64,000 nt of DNA from Bog-473 sp963763575. GTDB lineage: Bacteria > Actinomycetota > Acidimicrobiia > Acidimicrobiales > RAAP-2. The position numbers and the translations under genes are program-made. The stretch is taken from NCBI GenBank assembly GCA_963763575.1, contig CAVXPD010000008.1:62001-126000 (forward strand). The letters run 5' to 3'. Of the stretch, positions 34,608 through 43,978 are shown piece by piece; the stretch's first letter is position 1; the number at the start of each line of letters is the position of its first letter. The notes below the pieces were generated by a model. That model searched no databases. It was not told where the DNA came from and saw nothing but the letters and a program-made list of their open reading frames with translations.

Positions 34608-36104
34608 TCAGCGGGTCCGGGGGAAGCCGAGGTCGATCTCGCTGGTGGCCGGGTCGGGCCAGCGGGTGGTCACGACCTTGGGCCGCGTGTAGAAGCGGAT
34701 GCCCTCGGGGCCGTACATGGCGCTGTCGCCGAAGAGCGAGGACTTCCACCCGCCGAAGGAATGGAAGCCGACGGGCACCGGGATGGCGACGTTGACCCCG
34801 ACCATCCCGGCGGTGACGTCGCGCTGGAAGCGCCGGGCCGCGCCACCGTCCCGGGTGAAGATGGCGGTCCCGTTGCCGAACGGGCTGGCATTGACGAGCT
34901 CGACGGCCTCCTCGTAGTCGGCGACCCGCACGACGCTGAGCACGGGCCCGAAGATCTCGTCGTCGTAGGCACGCATGCCAGGGCGGACGTCGTCGAGCAG
35001 GGTGCAGCCGAGGAAGAACCCCTCGGCGGGCGCGTGGGTGCCGGCGTGGGTGCGGCCGTCGACCACCAGGCGGGCGCCCTCGGCCTCGGCGCCGTCGATG
35101 TACGAGCGCACGCGGTCGCGGTGTTGCGCCGTGACGAGCGGGCCCATCTGCGACTCGGCGTCGTCCCCGGGGCCGATCACGACGCTCGGGACGCGCCGGA
35201 CGATGGCGTCGACGAGCGGGTCGGCCACGCCGCCCACCGCGACCACGACGGAGACGGCCATGCAGCGCTCGCCGGCGGATCCGTAGCCGGCCGAGATGGC
35301 GGCGTCGGCCGCTGCGTCGACGTCGGCGTCGGGGAGCACGATCATGTGGTTCTTCGCGCCGCCCAGTGCCTGCACGCGCTTTCCGTGTTTCGCTCCCTCT
35401 TCGTAGACGTGGCGCGCGATCGGGGTGCTGCCGACAAAAGACACCGCGGCGACGGCGGGGTGCGCGAGGAGCGCGTCGACGGCTTCGACGTCCCCGTGCA
35501 CGACGTTGAGGACGCCGTCGGGCATTCCCGCGTCGCGCGCGAGCTCGGCCAGCAGGAGCGAGGGTGAGGGGTCGCGCTCGGACGGCTTGAGCACGAAGGC
35601 GTTCCCGCAGGCGATGGCGTTGGCCAGCATCCAGAGGGGGACCATGACCGGGAAGTTGAACGGGGTGATGCCGGCGACCACGCCGAGCGGTTCGAGCACG
35701 GTGTGCACGTCGATCCCGGTCGAGACCTCGGTGGAGTGCGCGCCCTTCAGCAGGTGCGGGATGCCGCAGGCGAACTCGATGTTCTCGAGCCCGCGCGCCA
35801 CCTCGCCGGCGGCGTCGCTGAGCACCTTCCCGTGCTCGGCCGTGACGGCGGCCGCCAGGTCGGGCGCGGCCCGGGCGACCAGTTCGCGCAGACGGAACAG
35901 GACGGCGGCGCGGGCGCTGAGCGAGCCGGACCCCCATTCGGACGCGGCCTCACTGGCGGCTTCCACCGCCGCGTCGACCTCGGCGGCCGACGCGAGAGGG
36001 ACGGCCGCTGTCTGCACGCCGCGGGCGGGGTCGAACACCGGCCCGTGACGCCCCGACGTCCCGGCGACCGCCTTGCCGCCGATGAAGTGCTCGAGCTCGC
36101 GCAT
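34608..36104 (-). CDS. mmsA: CoA-acylating methylmalonate-semialdehyde dehydrogenase
   Basis: 498 residues, typical length. It has the ALDH fold with ITPFNFPVMVPLWM, GSTPIARHVYEEGAKHGKRV and the catalytic Cys281 in AGERCMAVSV. The general-base Glu of hydrolytic ALDHs is absent: ELGG reads ALGGAKNHMIV, the mark of the CoA-dependent MMSDH group. It turns methylmalonate semialdehyde into propionyl-CoA in valine (and possibly inositol or beta-alanine) breakdown. Other valine genes are not nearby. Confidence 0.92.
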   Translation of the reverse strand: MRELEHFIGGKAVAGTSGRHGPVFDPARGVQTAAVPLASAAEVDAAVEAASEAASEWGSGSLSARAAVLFRLRELVARAAPDLAAAVTAEHGKVLSDAAGEVARGLENIEFACGIPHLLKGAHSTEVSTGIDVHTVLEPLGVVAGITPFNFPVMVPLWMLANAIACGNAFVLKPSERDPSPSLLLAELARDAGMPDGVLNVVHGDVEAVDALLAHPAVAAVSFVGSTPIARHVYEEGAKHGKRVQALGGAKNHMIVLPDADVDAAADAAISAGYGSAGERCMAVSVVVAVGGVADPLVDAIVRRVPSVVIGPGDDAESQMGPLVTAQHRDRVRSYIDGAEAEGARLVVDGRTHAGTHAPAEGFFLGCTLLDDVRPGMRAYDDEIFGPVLSVVRVADYEEAVELVNASPFGNGTAIFTRDGGAARRFQRDVTAGMVGVNVAIPVPVGFHSFGGWKSSLFGDSAMYGPEGIRFYTRPKVVTTRWPDPATSEIDLGFPRTR

Positions 36105-36149
36105 GGCACGATCCTGCCACCGCGGCGCGGGGGCGGCACATCGGCTGCG

Positions 36150-37997
36150 TCAGCTGACGGCGGCCGGCTCCTCGACCAGCTTGGCCAGCTCCTCGGAGAC
36201 AATCCGTTCGTGCTCGTCGAGGTCGCGGCGGGCGGCCCGCGGGCTCCAGCGGCCCCGCATGAAGAACACCAGCACGCCGAAGATCGCCATGCCGATCAGG
36301 CATACCGTCCACCACCGTTTCCACTCGCTCGGTGAGGTGTGCTGCGCCGGCACGAGCTTCTGCTCGGCCACCAACAGGCCGGCGAGGTTCGGCGAGTACT
36401 TGGCCACGCCCGCGATCTGGGCCGGGGTCACCTGCTTGCCGTTTTGGATGTCCAAGGCGAGCGGGTTGAAGGTGTTGAGGCCCAACACGTGGGGGTTGGA
36501 GAGGCCGCCGGCGGCCGTGATGGCCTTGAGCAGGTTGTGGGTGCTGTTGCAGGTCTTCAGGATGGTGACGAGGGTGTCGAGCTCGGGCCGCGCCTCGGGG
36601 GCCGTCTGCGTACTGGACAAATTGGAGATGACGTTCGCCGGCGCCGGTGTGGTGCTGCACTTCAACGCGGCCGTGTTCGGTGCGTAGGGCTGTGCGGCCT
36701 GGATCGCCTGCAAGGTCGAGCCAGCGTTCTGATTGTCCACCAGCACCGTCGAGGTCGTGATCACGTGGGGCAGCACGAGGAACGACAGCGCCACGGTGAT
36801 GCGCAGGATCCAACCCCAGACGGCGAGTCCCGACGCGGTCAGCGCGGGGTTGTGCGACTCGACCTGCTCCGTGTAGTTGGCCATCCAGGGGGCGTAGGCC
36901 AACGAGATCGAGACGGCGAGCAGCACGATCACCAAGACGTTGGCGTAGTACCCGGCATGGGGCTGACCCGTCTGATGGATGAGGAACAACATCATCACGA
37001 TGCCGGCTGCCGCACCGAAGAGCATGAACGGCTTGCGCACCTTCGCCCAGTCGGACAGGCCGCCGGAGATCACCAGACCGATGGAGAGCGCGGCCGCCAG
37101 CCAGACGTTGATCCCGTTGGCCTGGGCGGCGGTCCGGTTGAAGGTCACCACCCAAAAGATCGTGAGCACGCTGACCGACGCGTAGTAGAAGAGCAGGAAG
37201 ACCGAGATGGCGATCGACGACGAGATCAGGTCGATCTTCATCATGGAGCGGATCGGGTGTGCCGTCGCCTTCTCGACGTCGATGCCCTTGGCCCGCGCCT
37301 CGACCAGGGCGCGCTCGCGCTCGGTGACCATCAGCTGGTCGCGTAGCTGCGGTGACAACTCGCGCAGGAAGAAGAAGGAGACGACGACGACGCCCATGCA
37401 CACGAGGCCCGAGATGATGAACTGGTCCTGCCACGGGTAGAGGTGGTTCAGCGTGTTCGTCGCCACGAGGCTGGCGCAGAGCGCTCCCATGGTTGGCCCG
37501 AGTGCCCAGAACCCCATGGCGACGCCGCGGCCCATCTGAGGCGAGAAGTCGCGCATCAGCGCCGGGGTGGACACCAGGATCACGCCTTCGACGAATCCGA
37601 TCACGCAATAGGACGCCGCGAACCACCACTTGTCCGAGATGTGCGGGATGGCGAACAGCTGGATCAGGGCGACGACCAGCGTGCCGTAGATGGTCAGGTT
37701 GGCGCGGCCGATCTTGTCCGAGAGGCCGCCGACGAACGCACTGAACGCGCCGATCGCGTTCGACACCACCAACAGATACAGGAAGAACTGGAACGACATG
37801 TGGAAATAGGGCAGCAACCGCGGCGTCACTGCCCCCTCCACGTAGTAGAGGTAGTAGAGCATGATCGTCGTGAGCACGACGATCGCCAGGTATCCGAGCC
37901 GCGGCCAGGTGTCCGGGTAGCGATCGAGCTGCCGCTTTCCGAGCGCGTGCGCCAGCCCTCGCCGCGCCGGGACCGCCGCCGTCGCCGTCGTGGTCAT
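36150..37997 (-). CDS. MFS transporter with large extracytoplasmic loop
   Basis: 615 residues from the ATG at 37997, preceded by AGGGGG at seven bases; the frame runs on 27 codons without such a site. About 12 membrane segments with the MFS loop-2/3 block GGLSDKIGRANL and a matching GGLSDWAKVRKP in the second half. Between about residues 425 and 565, just before the last helix, is a hydrophilic insert of ~135 residues with two Cys (LKCSTT, KTCNST), which should face outward. Such an insert is not usual in MFS. The substrate is unknown; nearness to mmsA suggests an organic acid. Ends 45 bases from mmsA on the same strand. Confidence 0.82.
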   Translation of the reverse strand: MTTTATAAVPARRGLAHALGKRQLDRYPDTWPRLGYLAIVVLTTIMLYYLYYVEGAVTPRLLPYFHMSFQFFLYLLVVSNAIGAFSAFVGGLSDKIGRANLTIYGTLVVALIQLFAIPHISDKWWFAASYCVIGFVEGVILVSTPALMRDFSPQMGRGVAMGFWALGPTMGALCASLVATNTLNHLYPWQDQFIISGLVCMGVVVVSFFFLRELSPQLRDQLMVTERERALVEARAKGIDVEKATAHPIRSMMKIDLISSSIAISVFLLFYYASVSVLTIFWVVTFNRTAAQANGINVWLAAALSIGLVISGGLSDWAKVRKPFMLFGAAAGIVMMLFLIHQTGQPHAGYYANVLVIVLLAVSISLAYAPWMANYTEQVESHNPALTASGLAVWGWILRITVALSFLVLPHVITTSTVLVDNQNAGSTLQAIQAAQPYAPNTAALKCSTTPAPANVISNLSSTQTAPEARPELDTLVTILKTCNSTHNLLKAITAAGGLSNPHVLGLNTFNPLALDIQNGKQVTPAQIAGVAKYSPNLAGLLVAEQKLVPAQHTSPSEWKRWWTVCLIGMAIFGVLVFFMRGRWSPRAARRDLDEHERIVSEELAKLVEEPAAVS

Positions 37998-38187
37998 CCT
38001 CGACCCCCTTTCGCATGCCGCGTTCTCGTGCGGCCGTCCCGCCTCAAGCTGGCGCCGGCGGCGGTGACCGGTGTCCACACGAAATCCACTTCGCTCGATG
38101 CTAGAACGGCTCTGCCGTCCAGCCCAGAGCGTTGCGTCCGCCGGTCCGTTGCCCCGGCGCTACGGCGGCGCTGGGCTACGGCGAGAC

Positions 38188-39333
38188 CTACCCGGCGGCG
38201 GACTCTAGCGGCACGTGCCAGGTCAGCCGGGTGCCGCCCTCCCGCGAGGTCCCGATCTCCATGCCGCCGCCCATGCGCTCGGCCCGCTGGCGCATGTTCC
38301 TGAGCCCGAGGCCGCCGAGGGACTTGTTCGTGCCGTTCATCCCGACCCCGTCGTCGGCCACGACCAGGCGCAGCTCGTCGCCCACGGCGACGGTGATGAT
38401 CGTCTGGCTGGCCTGAGCGTGCTTCCCGACGTTGGTGAGCGCCTCGCGCAGGACGGCCAGTACCTCCTCGGCCAGCTGCCCGGTGACCACGTGGTCGACC
38501 GGACCGCTGAACGACACCTGGGGGTGCAGCCCGAGCACCGACCGCAGCTCGTGCACGAGGTCGAGGACCTTTGGGTTCAGGCCCTCCTTGTTGATCGTCA
38601 GCTCGATGTCGAAGATGGCCTTGCGGAGCTGGCGGATCGTGTCGTCGAGCCGGTCGATCGCCTCACCGATGCGCATGACCGCCTCGGGCCGCTCCACCAT
38701 CCGGGCCGTACCTTGGAGCGACAACCCAATGGCGAAGAGGCGTTGGATCACCGAGTCGTGCAGGTCCCGGGCGATGCGGTCGCGGTCTTCGGTGAGAGTC
38801 CGTTCGCGCACGAGCGAGTGGAGCCGCGCGTTCTCGATCGCGATTCCCGCCGAAGTGGCGAGCGCGCCAACGAGCTCCTCGTCGTCGTCGGAGAACTCCC
38901 GCGCGTCCCGCTTGTTGGTCAGGTACAGGTTCCCGTAGACCTCGCCGTGCACGCGCACCGGCACGCCCAGGAACGACGTCATGGTCGGGTGCTGCGCGGG
39001 GAACCCGAAACTGTCCGGGCTGCCTGCAATGTTGGCGAGCCGGAGCGGCTTGTCGTCCACGATCAACGTGCCCAGCACGCCGCGGCCCGTCGGGCGGGGG
39101 CCTATGGCGTGCTCCGCCTCGCTGCTGAGCCCGACCGTGAGGAACTGGTCCAGGGCCAGCCCGTCGGCGGAGAGAACGCCCAGGGCGGCGAACTGGGCGT
39201 CGACGAGGTCGCACGCCTCCTCGACGATCCGACGGAGCACCACCGGAACGTTCAGCTCCGCGTCGAGGATGAGGATGGCCTGAACGAGTCGGCGCAGCTT
39301 GACGGGGTCGTCGATCTGGTCGAGCGGCTGCAC
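38188..39333 (-). CDS. GAF-domain sensor histidine kinase (NarL-partner type)
   Basis: 381 residues if started at the GTG at 39333; the frame continues 60 codons upstream but that part is Arg/Ala-rich and unlike a domain. A GAF domain (about 25-175) with LGVPVRVHGEVYGNLYLTNK, then HisKA_3 with the phospho-acceptor His in DRIARDLHDSVIQRLF and an HATPase_c with REALTNVGKHA, DDGVGMN and GGLGLRNMRQRAE. This DevS/DosT-like layout senses redox, gas or small ligands. No response regulator is adjacent, so it is an orphan here. No membrane segment. Confidence 0.87.
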   Translation of the reverse strand: MQPLDQIDDPVKLRRLVQAILILDAELNVPVVLRRIVEEACDLVDAQFAALGVLSADGLALDQFLTVGLSSEAEHAIGPRPTGRGVLGTLIVDDKPLRLANIAGSPDSFGFPAQHPTMTSFLGVPVRVHGEVYGNLYLTNKRDAREFSDDDEELVGALATSAGIAIENARLHSLVRERTLTEDRDRIARDLHDSVIQRLFAIGLSLQGTARMVERPEAVMRIGEAIDRLDDTIRQLRKAIFDIELTINKEGLNPKVLDLVHELRSVLGLHPQVSFSGPVDHVVTGQLAEEVLAVLREALTNVGKHAQASQTIITVAVGDELRLVVADDGVGMNGTNKSLGGLGLRNMRQRAERMGGGMEIGTSREGGTRLTWHVPLESAAG

Positions 39334-39560
39334 GGAGAGCCAGGCTATCGGCGCGTCTGCTCGCTGCGGCCCCAGGACGTGGGCGCGCCGGACCGCCAAG
39401 GACGCCGGGGCCGAAAATGGCTGGCGGACGGCTCGGGCATCGAGGTGTGCCGGGACGTCCAGTCGGCCATTCCGCAGGTCCTGCTCGCGAAGCTCGGCCT
39501 GCGCCGGGCGCACCGAGGCGGCGGTCTACGCCGCGGTCCTGGCCGAACGGCAATCGACCG

Positions 39561-39899
39561 TCACTCGGCACTGAACGGGCCCGGGCCGGTAGTGGCGACT
39601 TCCGCCGCCTTTGCCCCTCTGCGGTTGTCGTCGAGCGTCCGGAGGTCGATGCCGCGCTGGCGCAAGGGGAACTTGAGGCGGGCGCGCTCGACCAATGGAT
39701 TGGCGAATCGCGTCGCATCGCTCTCGATCCCCGGGGCCGCGCCCAACCGGATCAGCACGCGGTCGTGATCGAGCTCGAGGGCGAGATCCTCGACCAGGAC
39801 GTGACCCCGGTCGCCGCCGTGGCCATGGAGCCTGGCGCGGCACTGCAACAAGATCACGACGAGCTCGTCGCGGGACGTCGGAAGCCGCACGGGGTCCAT
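39561..39899 (-). CDS. Small hypothetical protein
   Basis: 112 residues. The middle (RDELVVILLQCRARLHG, then LALELDHDRVLIRLGAAPGIESD) reads like a small alpha/beta protein, while the C-terminus is Lys/Arg-rich then Gly/Pro. No recognised domain, signal or membrane part. It lies between the histidine kinase and the GGDEF protein on the same strand. Its existence as a gene is moderately likely from composition only. Confidence 0.45.
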   Translation of the reverse strand: MDPVRLPTSRDELVVILLQCRARLHGHGGDRGHVLVEDLALELDHDRVLIRLGAAPGIESDATRFANPLVERARLKFPLRQRGIDLRTLDDNRRGAKAAEVATTGPGPFSAE

Positions 39900-39966
39900 G
39901 TCCGTGCACAGCTCGGAGAGTGCTCCGCACCCGAAACGTCTGTTCGGCGGGAGGGCCCGCCGACGC

Positions 39967-40683
39967 TCAGCGCTGGCCGACGCGCGTGGAGCGGTCGGCG
40001 CGGATCAAGGCGTCCTCCGCCGTCTCGTCGTCCTCGGCCAGCGCGACACGGAGCGTCGCGTGCAGGCGCACCGGACGGCCGCCGACGGCCACCGGCTCGT
40101 CGAGCGCGTGCTGGAGGCGACGCATCACCGGGCCGACCGTCTGCTCGTCGGTGACCGTGAGAACCGTCACGAACTCACTGCTGCCGACGCGCCCGACGGT
40201 GTCCTCGGTCCGCAGGACCGATGTGAGCCTCCGGGCCATCTCGCAGAGGACCGTCGTCCCGGTCGTGTAGCCCAGCTCGAGGTTGATCTCGCCCAGGTTG
40301 TCGAGATCGATGTGGCACACCACGACCTCGCCGCCGTGCCGGCGCCGGCGCACCACCGCCTGAGTCAGGCGGTCCAACACGAGCAGCTGGTTGGCCAAGC
40401 CGGTGTGCGGGTCCGACATCGAAAGCTGCCACAGTTGGTCGTACTTCTCCGCGCGCGGCGTGCGACCTCGGGGCTGCGTGTCGGGCCCTCCACGGAACTC
40501 CTCGAGCATCGACTGCACGCTCCTCGGGCTCCCGGTGCTCTCTACGTCGCCTGATGCGAGGCCGTTGGCCGGGGGGGTGTCAGTGCCGTCACGCGTCCGC
40601 CGCCGCACCGAGCCGTCGTCGCGTCCGCCCCGGCCGAACAGCCTCTTGGCCTTCCTCAACGTCCCCCTCCAAAACCTGTCCAT
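39967..40683 (-). CDS. Degenerate GGDEF-domain protein
   Basis: 238 residues from the ATG at 40683, with AGGAG four bases upstream. After a basic N-terminal region (RKAKRLFGRGGRDDG) and a linker, residues 80-225 form a GGDEF fold: DPHTGLANQLLVLDRLTQAV, HIDLDNLGEINLELGYTTG and LRTEDTVGRVGSSEFVTVL. The signature GG(D/E)EF reads VGSSEF, so two key positions are lost and diguanylate cyclase activity is doubtful. It may bind GTP or act as a protein-binding domain. There is no membrane segment and no sensor domain. Confidence 0.8.
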   Translation of the reverse strand: MDRFWRGTLRKAKRLFGRGGRDDGSVRRRTRDGTDTPPANGLASGDVESTGSPRSVQSMLEEFRGGPDTQPRGRTPRAEKYDQLWQLSMSDPHTGLANQLLVLDRLTQAVVRRRRHGGEVVVCHIDLDNLGEINLELGYTTGTTVLCEMARRLTSVLRTEDTVGRVGSSEFVTVLTVTDEQTVGPVMRRLQHALDEPVAVGGRPVRLHATLRVALAEDDETAEDALIRADRSTRVGQR

Positions 40684-41131
40684 CTCACTCCTAACCGGGT
40701 CACCGACCCGGCTCGCGGAGCCAGAGGTCATGACCAGCCAGGCGTGGTTTGCACCTACCGCCCCGCCCGCGGCCGAAACCGGCAGACCGTCCGGGGGGAG
40801 CGTACTCCGGCCCGTGTCGGCACCTCAGTAGAGGGGGCGCGTTGCCACCGTCCCGCCACCGTTTTGCACCGGGGCGCGCGATGGTCACCGGCGCCGCGAC
40901 GGCCAGGCCCGGGTCGCCCCGAGGGCGCTGGCGCGCAGCGGTCGCACCAACGTCCCTGGTGCCGGCGTCATCTCGGGCCTGTCGACCTCGGCGGCGCAGC
41001 CCTGCCGGGCGGGGCGAGACTCGGCGTCCTCGTCCTCGCCCTAACGTCACGCCCACGAGTCCGGACACCAGCGCCCTCGACGCCAACCAGCATGAGCCCA
41101 CCGGGCACGGGATCCCCGGCCGATTCCGACA
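40684..41131. other. Divergent spacer before rnd
   Basis: 448 bases of high-GC DNA between the GGDEF gene and RNase D. The open frames on either strand are Pro/Arg/Gly-rich with no motif. No gene or clear promoter is supported. Confidence 0.4.
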
Positions 41132-42325
41132 GTGAGCGCGCCCGCAGCAGAGGTCACCATGGTGGCGGACGCCGGCGGGCTGGCCTCCGTCGTCGCCGAG
41201 ATGGCGGGTGAGGAGTACTACGCCTTCGACACCGAGTTCCACACCGAGCGCACCTACGTGCCGGACCTCGCGCTGATCCAGCTGGCCTGGGCCGACAAGG
41301 TCGCGCTCGTCGACCCGCTGGCGGTGGACCCGGCCCCCCTCGCCGAAGTCTTGGGAGGTCCAGGCACGGCAGTGGCGCACGCAGCGTCGCAGGACCTCGA
41401 CGTGCTCATGGCGGCCTGCGGGACCGTGCCCGCCACCGTCTTCGACACCCAGATCGTCGCCGGGTTCATCGGCCTGTCCACCCCCTCGCTGGCGCGGCTG
41501 GTCGACGTGATGCTGGGTGTCTCGCTCCCTAAGGCGGACCGGCTCTCGGACTGGCTGGAACGGCCGATCTCGGAACGGCAGGTCGACTATGCGGTGAGCG
41601 ACGTCGCCCATCTACTGGCACTGCGCTCCAAACTCACCGAGCGATTGCGCGCGTTGGGCCGTCTGGAGTGGGCGTTGAGCGAGTGCGACCAGGTTCTCAG
41701 CGACCGCACTCCGGCTCGTGTCCCCGAAGAGGCCTGGTGGAAGCTCGGCGACGTGCGGGGCATGTCGCGCCGCTCGCGCGCCGTGGCCCAAGAGGTCGCC
41801 GCGTGGAGGGAGCGCACGGCAGCGACGACGAACCGGCCCCGGCGCCATGTGCTTTCGGACCTGGGTCTGTTGGCCATCTCGCAGCGGCCGCCGCGCAACG
41901 CCGACGAGCTTCGCCGCACCCGCGGCATCGACGGGCGCCACCTCGCTCAGGGACGGGCGGCCGAGATCCTCCGGGCCGTCCACCGCGGGCTCGAGTTGCC
42001 CACCGACCGCATCCGCATGCCGTCGGCGGGCCGTGAGGCGCAGGCCCCGCCCGCGGCGGTGGCGGTGTGTTCGGGTCTCGTGCGCCAGATCGCCATCGAC
42101 CTCGAATTCGACCAGGGCCTCCTCGCCACCCGGGCCGACATCGCCCAGCTCCTCAACGACGAGCCGAGCCGCCTGGACGCGGGCTGGCGCCGCACCATCG
42201 TCGGCGACCCGCTGCGACGGTTGATCGAGGGCAAGGTGGCGGCCGCGTTCGACCGCCGGGGACATCTGGTGCTCGAAGAGCGCTCCGGACGGTCCGGGCA
42301 GACCGGGCAGACCGGGTCTAGTTGA
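41132..42325 (+). CDS. rnd: Ribonuclease D
   Basis: 397 residues, GTG at 41132. Exonuclease motifs: DTEFHTERTY (Exo I), HAASQDLDVLM (Exo II) and YAVSDVAHLLAL (Exo III with Tyr and Asp). A HRDC domain follows (about 205-285). It trims the 3' ends of tRNA and other stable RNA. It overlaps the end of the convergent acyl-CoA ligase gene by 8 bases and ends in a Gly/Ser/Gln tail. Confidence 0.9.
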   Translation: MSAPAAEVTMVADAGGLASVVAEMAGEEYYAFDTEFHTERTYVPDLALIQLAWADKVALVDPLAVDPAPLAEVLGGPGTAVAHAASQDLDVLMAACGTVPATVFDTQIVAGFIGLSTPSLARLVDVMLGVSLPKADRLSDWLERPISERQVDYAVSDVAHLLALRSKLTERLRALGRLEWALSECDQVLSDRTPARVPEEAWWKLGDVRGMSRRSRAVAQEVAAWRERTAATTNRPRRHVLSDLGLLAISQRPPRNADELRRTRGIDGRHLAQGRAAEILRAVHRGLELPTDRIRMPSAGREAQAPPAAVAVCSGLVRQIAIDLEFDQGLLATRADIAQLLNDEPSRLDAGWRRTIVGDPLRRLIEGKVAAAFDRRGHLVLEERSGRSGQTGQTGSS

Positions 42326-43865
42326 CCGACGTCTTACGCCCGGCCCAGTAGGGCTGGCGGAGCTTGTACTTCTGCAACTTGCCGGTCGCAGTGCGGTCCA
42401 GGCTCTCGCGGAACTCGACGCTCGTCGGCGCCTTGAAGTGGGCCAGGTTGTCGCGGCAGTGCGCGATGAGCTCGGCCTCGCTCGTCGTCGTGTCCTCGCG
42501 CACCACGACCAAGGCCTTGATCGTCTCGCCCCACTTCTCGTCGGGCACGCCGATCACCGCCACCTCGGCCACGGCCTCGTGCTGATAGAGGCAGTCTTCG
42601 ACCTCGATCGACGACACGTTCTCTCCGCCGGTGATGATCACATCCTTCTTGCGGTCCGAGATCACGGTGTAGGCGCCGTCGAGATAGCCGCCATCGCCGG
42701 TGTGGAACCACCCGCCCTCGAGCGCCTTGACCGTCTCGGTGGGCTGCTCCCAGTAGCCGGAGAACACGTGGTTGGACCGCGCCAGGACCTCGCCGTCGGT
42801 GTCGACCGCGATGCGCACGCCCAGGGCCGGGACGCCGGCCCGGCTCAGCAGCTGAGAGCGCTCGCCCGCGCTCACGTCGTCCCAGTCCGCCGGCGCCCGG
42901 TTGATGGTGAGCAGCGGCGCCGTCTCGGTGAGCCCGTAGATCTGGATGAACTCCCACCCCAGCTCGGTCTCGATGCGCTCGATCGTCTTGGAAGGTGGAG
43001 GCGCGCCGGCGACGACCATGCGCACCGTCCCGCGCCCGGGCACCGCCCGCGCCTCGGCCGCCCGCGCCTCCGCCGCGCCGAGAATGGCCGCGACGACCGC
43101 GGGCGCGCCGCAGAGCAGCGTGACGCCGTGCCGCTCGATTCGCGACAGGATCTCCTCGCCGTCTACCTTCCGCAGCACGACGTGCCGGCCGCCCATCCCG
43201 GTCACCGCGTACGGCATGCCCCAGCCGTTGCAGTGGAACATCGGCAGCGTGTGCAGCAGGACGTCGCGGTCACTGACGCCGGTGTGCCAGCCGAACACCG
43301 CCGCGTTGAGCCAGCAGTTGCGGTGCGTCAGCTGCACGCCCTTGGGGCGGGCGGTGGTGCCAGACGTGTAGTTGACCGAGCACGTGGCGTCCTCGTCGGC
43401 CTCCCACGCCGCCGGCTCCGCCCCCTCGGGCGCCGGCGCGAACAGCTCGGCGTCGTCGGTGCCGTCCAGACGGAACCGGTGGGCGACCTTGATGGTGTCC
43501 ACCTCGTCGGCGAGATCGGGGTCGTACAGGAGGACCGACGCCCCGGAGTGCTCGACCACGTAGGCGATCTCGTCGCGGGTCAATCGGAAGTTGATCGGCA
43601 CCAGGATGCGGCCGTACCCGCTGACCCCGAAGAAGGAGGTCAAGAACCGCCCCGAGTTCGGGCTCACGATGGCGACCCGCTCCCCGTGGTCGACGCCGAG
43701 GCCGTCCAGCGCCAGCGCCATGCCGCGGGCGCGCGCCGCCACCTCGCCGTAGGTGAGCATTCCCTCCGACCCGGCGACACCCGGCTCGTCGATCACCGCC
43801 GGCCGCTGCCCATAGGCGAGCGCGGCCCGGTCGAGGAAGTCGGCCACCGTCAGCGCGACCCGCAT
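42318..43865 (-). CDS. AMP-dependent acyl-CoA synthetase
   Basis: 515 residues. ANL-family motifs: A3 YTSGTTARPKGV, A5 IYGLTETAPL, A8 GWFHTGDGGYLDGAYTVISDRKKDVIITGGENV and the A10 lysine in RTATGKLQKYKLR. It activates a carboxylic acid to acyl-AMP and then to the CoA thioester; the length fits medium- or long-chain ligases of lipid breakdown. It starts 113 bases from the convergent-side aldo/keto reductase, read the same way. Confidence 0.9.
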   Translation of the reverse strand: MRVALTVADFLDRAALAYGQRPAVIDEPGVAGSEGMLTYGEVAARARGMALALDGLGVDHGERVAIVSPNSGRFLTSFFGVSGYGRILVPINFRLTRDEIAYVVEHSGASVLLYDPDLADEVDTIKVAHRFRLDGTDDAELFAPAPEGAEPAAWEADEDATCSVNYTSGTTARPKGVQLTHRNCWLNAAVFGWHTGVSDRDVLLHTLPMFHCNGWGMPYAVTGMGGRHVVLRKVDGEEILSRIERHGVTLLCGAPAVVAAILGAAEARAAEARAVPGRGTVRMVVAGAPPPSKTIERIETELGWEFIQIYGLTETAPLLTINRAPADWDDVSAGERSQLLSRAGVPALGVRIAVDTDGEVLARSNHVFSGYWEQPTETVKALEGGWFHTGDGGYLDGAYTVISDRKKDVIITGGENVSSIEVEDCLYQHEAVAEVAVIGVPDEKWGETIKALVVVREDTTTSEAELIAHCRDNLAHFKAPTSVEFRESLDRTATGKLQKYKLRQPYWAGRKTSVN

Positions 43866-43978
43866 GCCATCCCCCCGATCTGTCGTCGTCGGTCCTGCCC
43901 CCGGCCGACCCTACCGGACCGGGCGCTGCCGTCTTTGACGACGTCGTGGCCGCTCGGAGGCGCCCGGGTGGCCGCTGG

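Noticed and set aside
34033..38016. Very long minus-strand frames (634 and 688 codons) overlapping mmsA and the MFS gene
   Set aside because: High-GC frame shadows; Arg-dominated, no domain, while mmsA and MFS in the other frame have full motifs.
40744..41211. Plus-strand frame of 155 codons before rnd
   Set aside because: Gly/Arg/Pro-rich noise overlapping the true rnd start in another frame.
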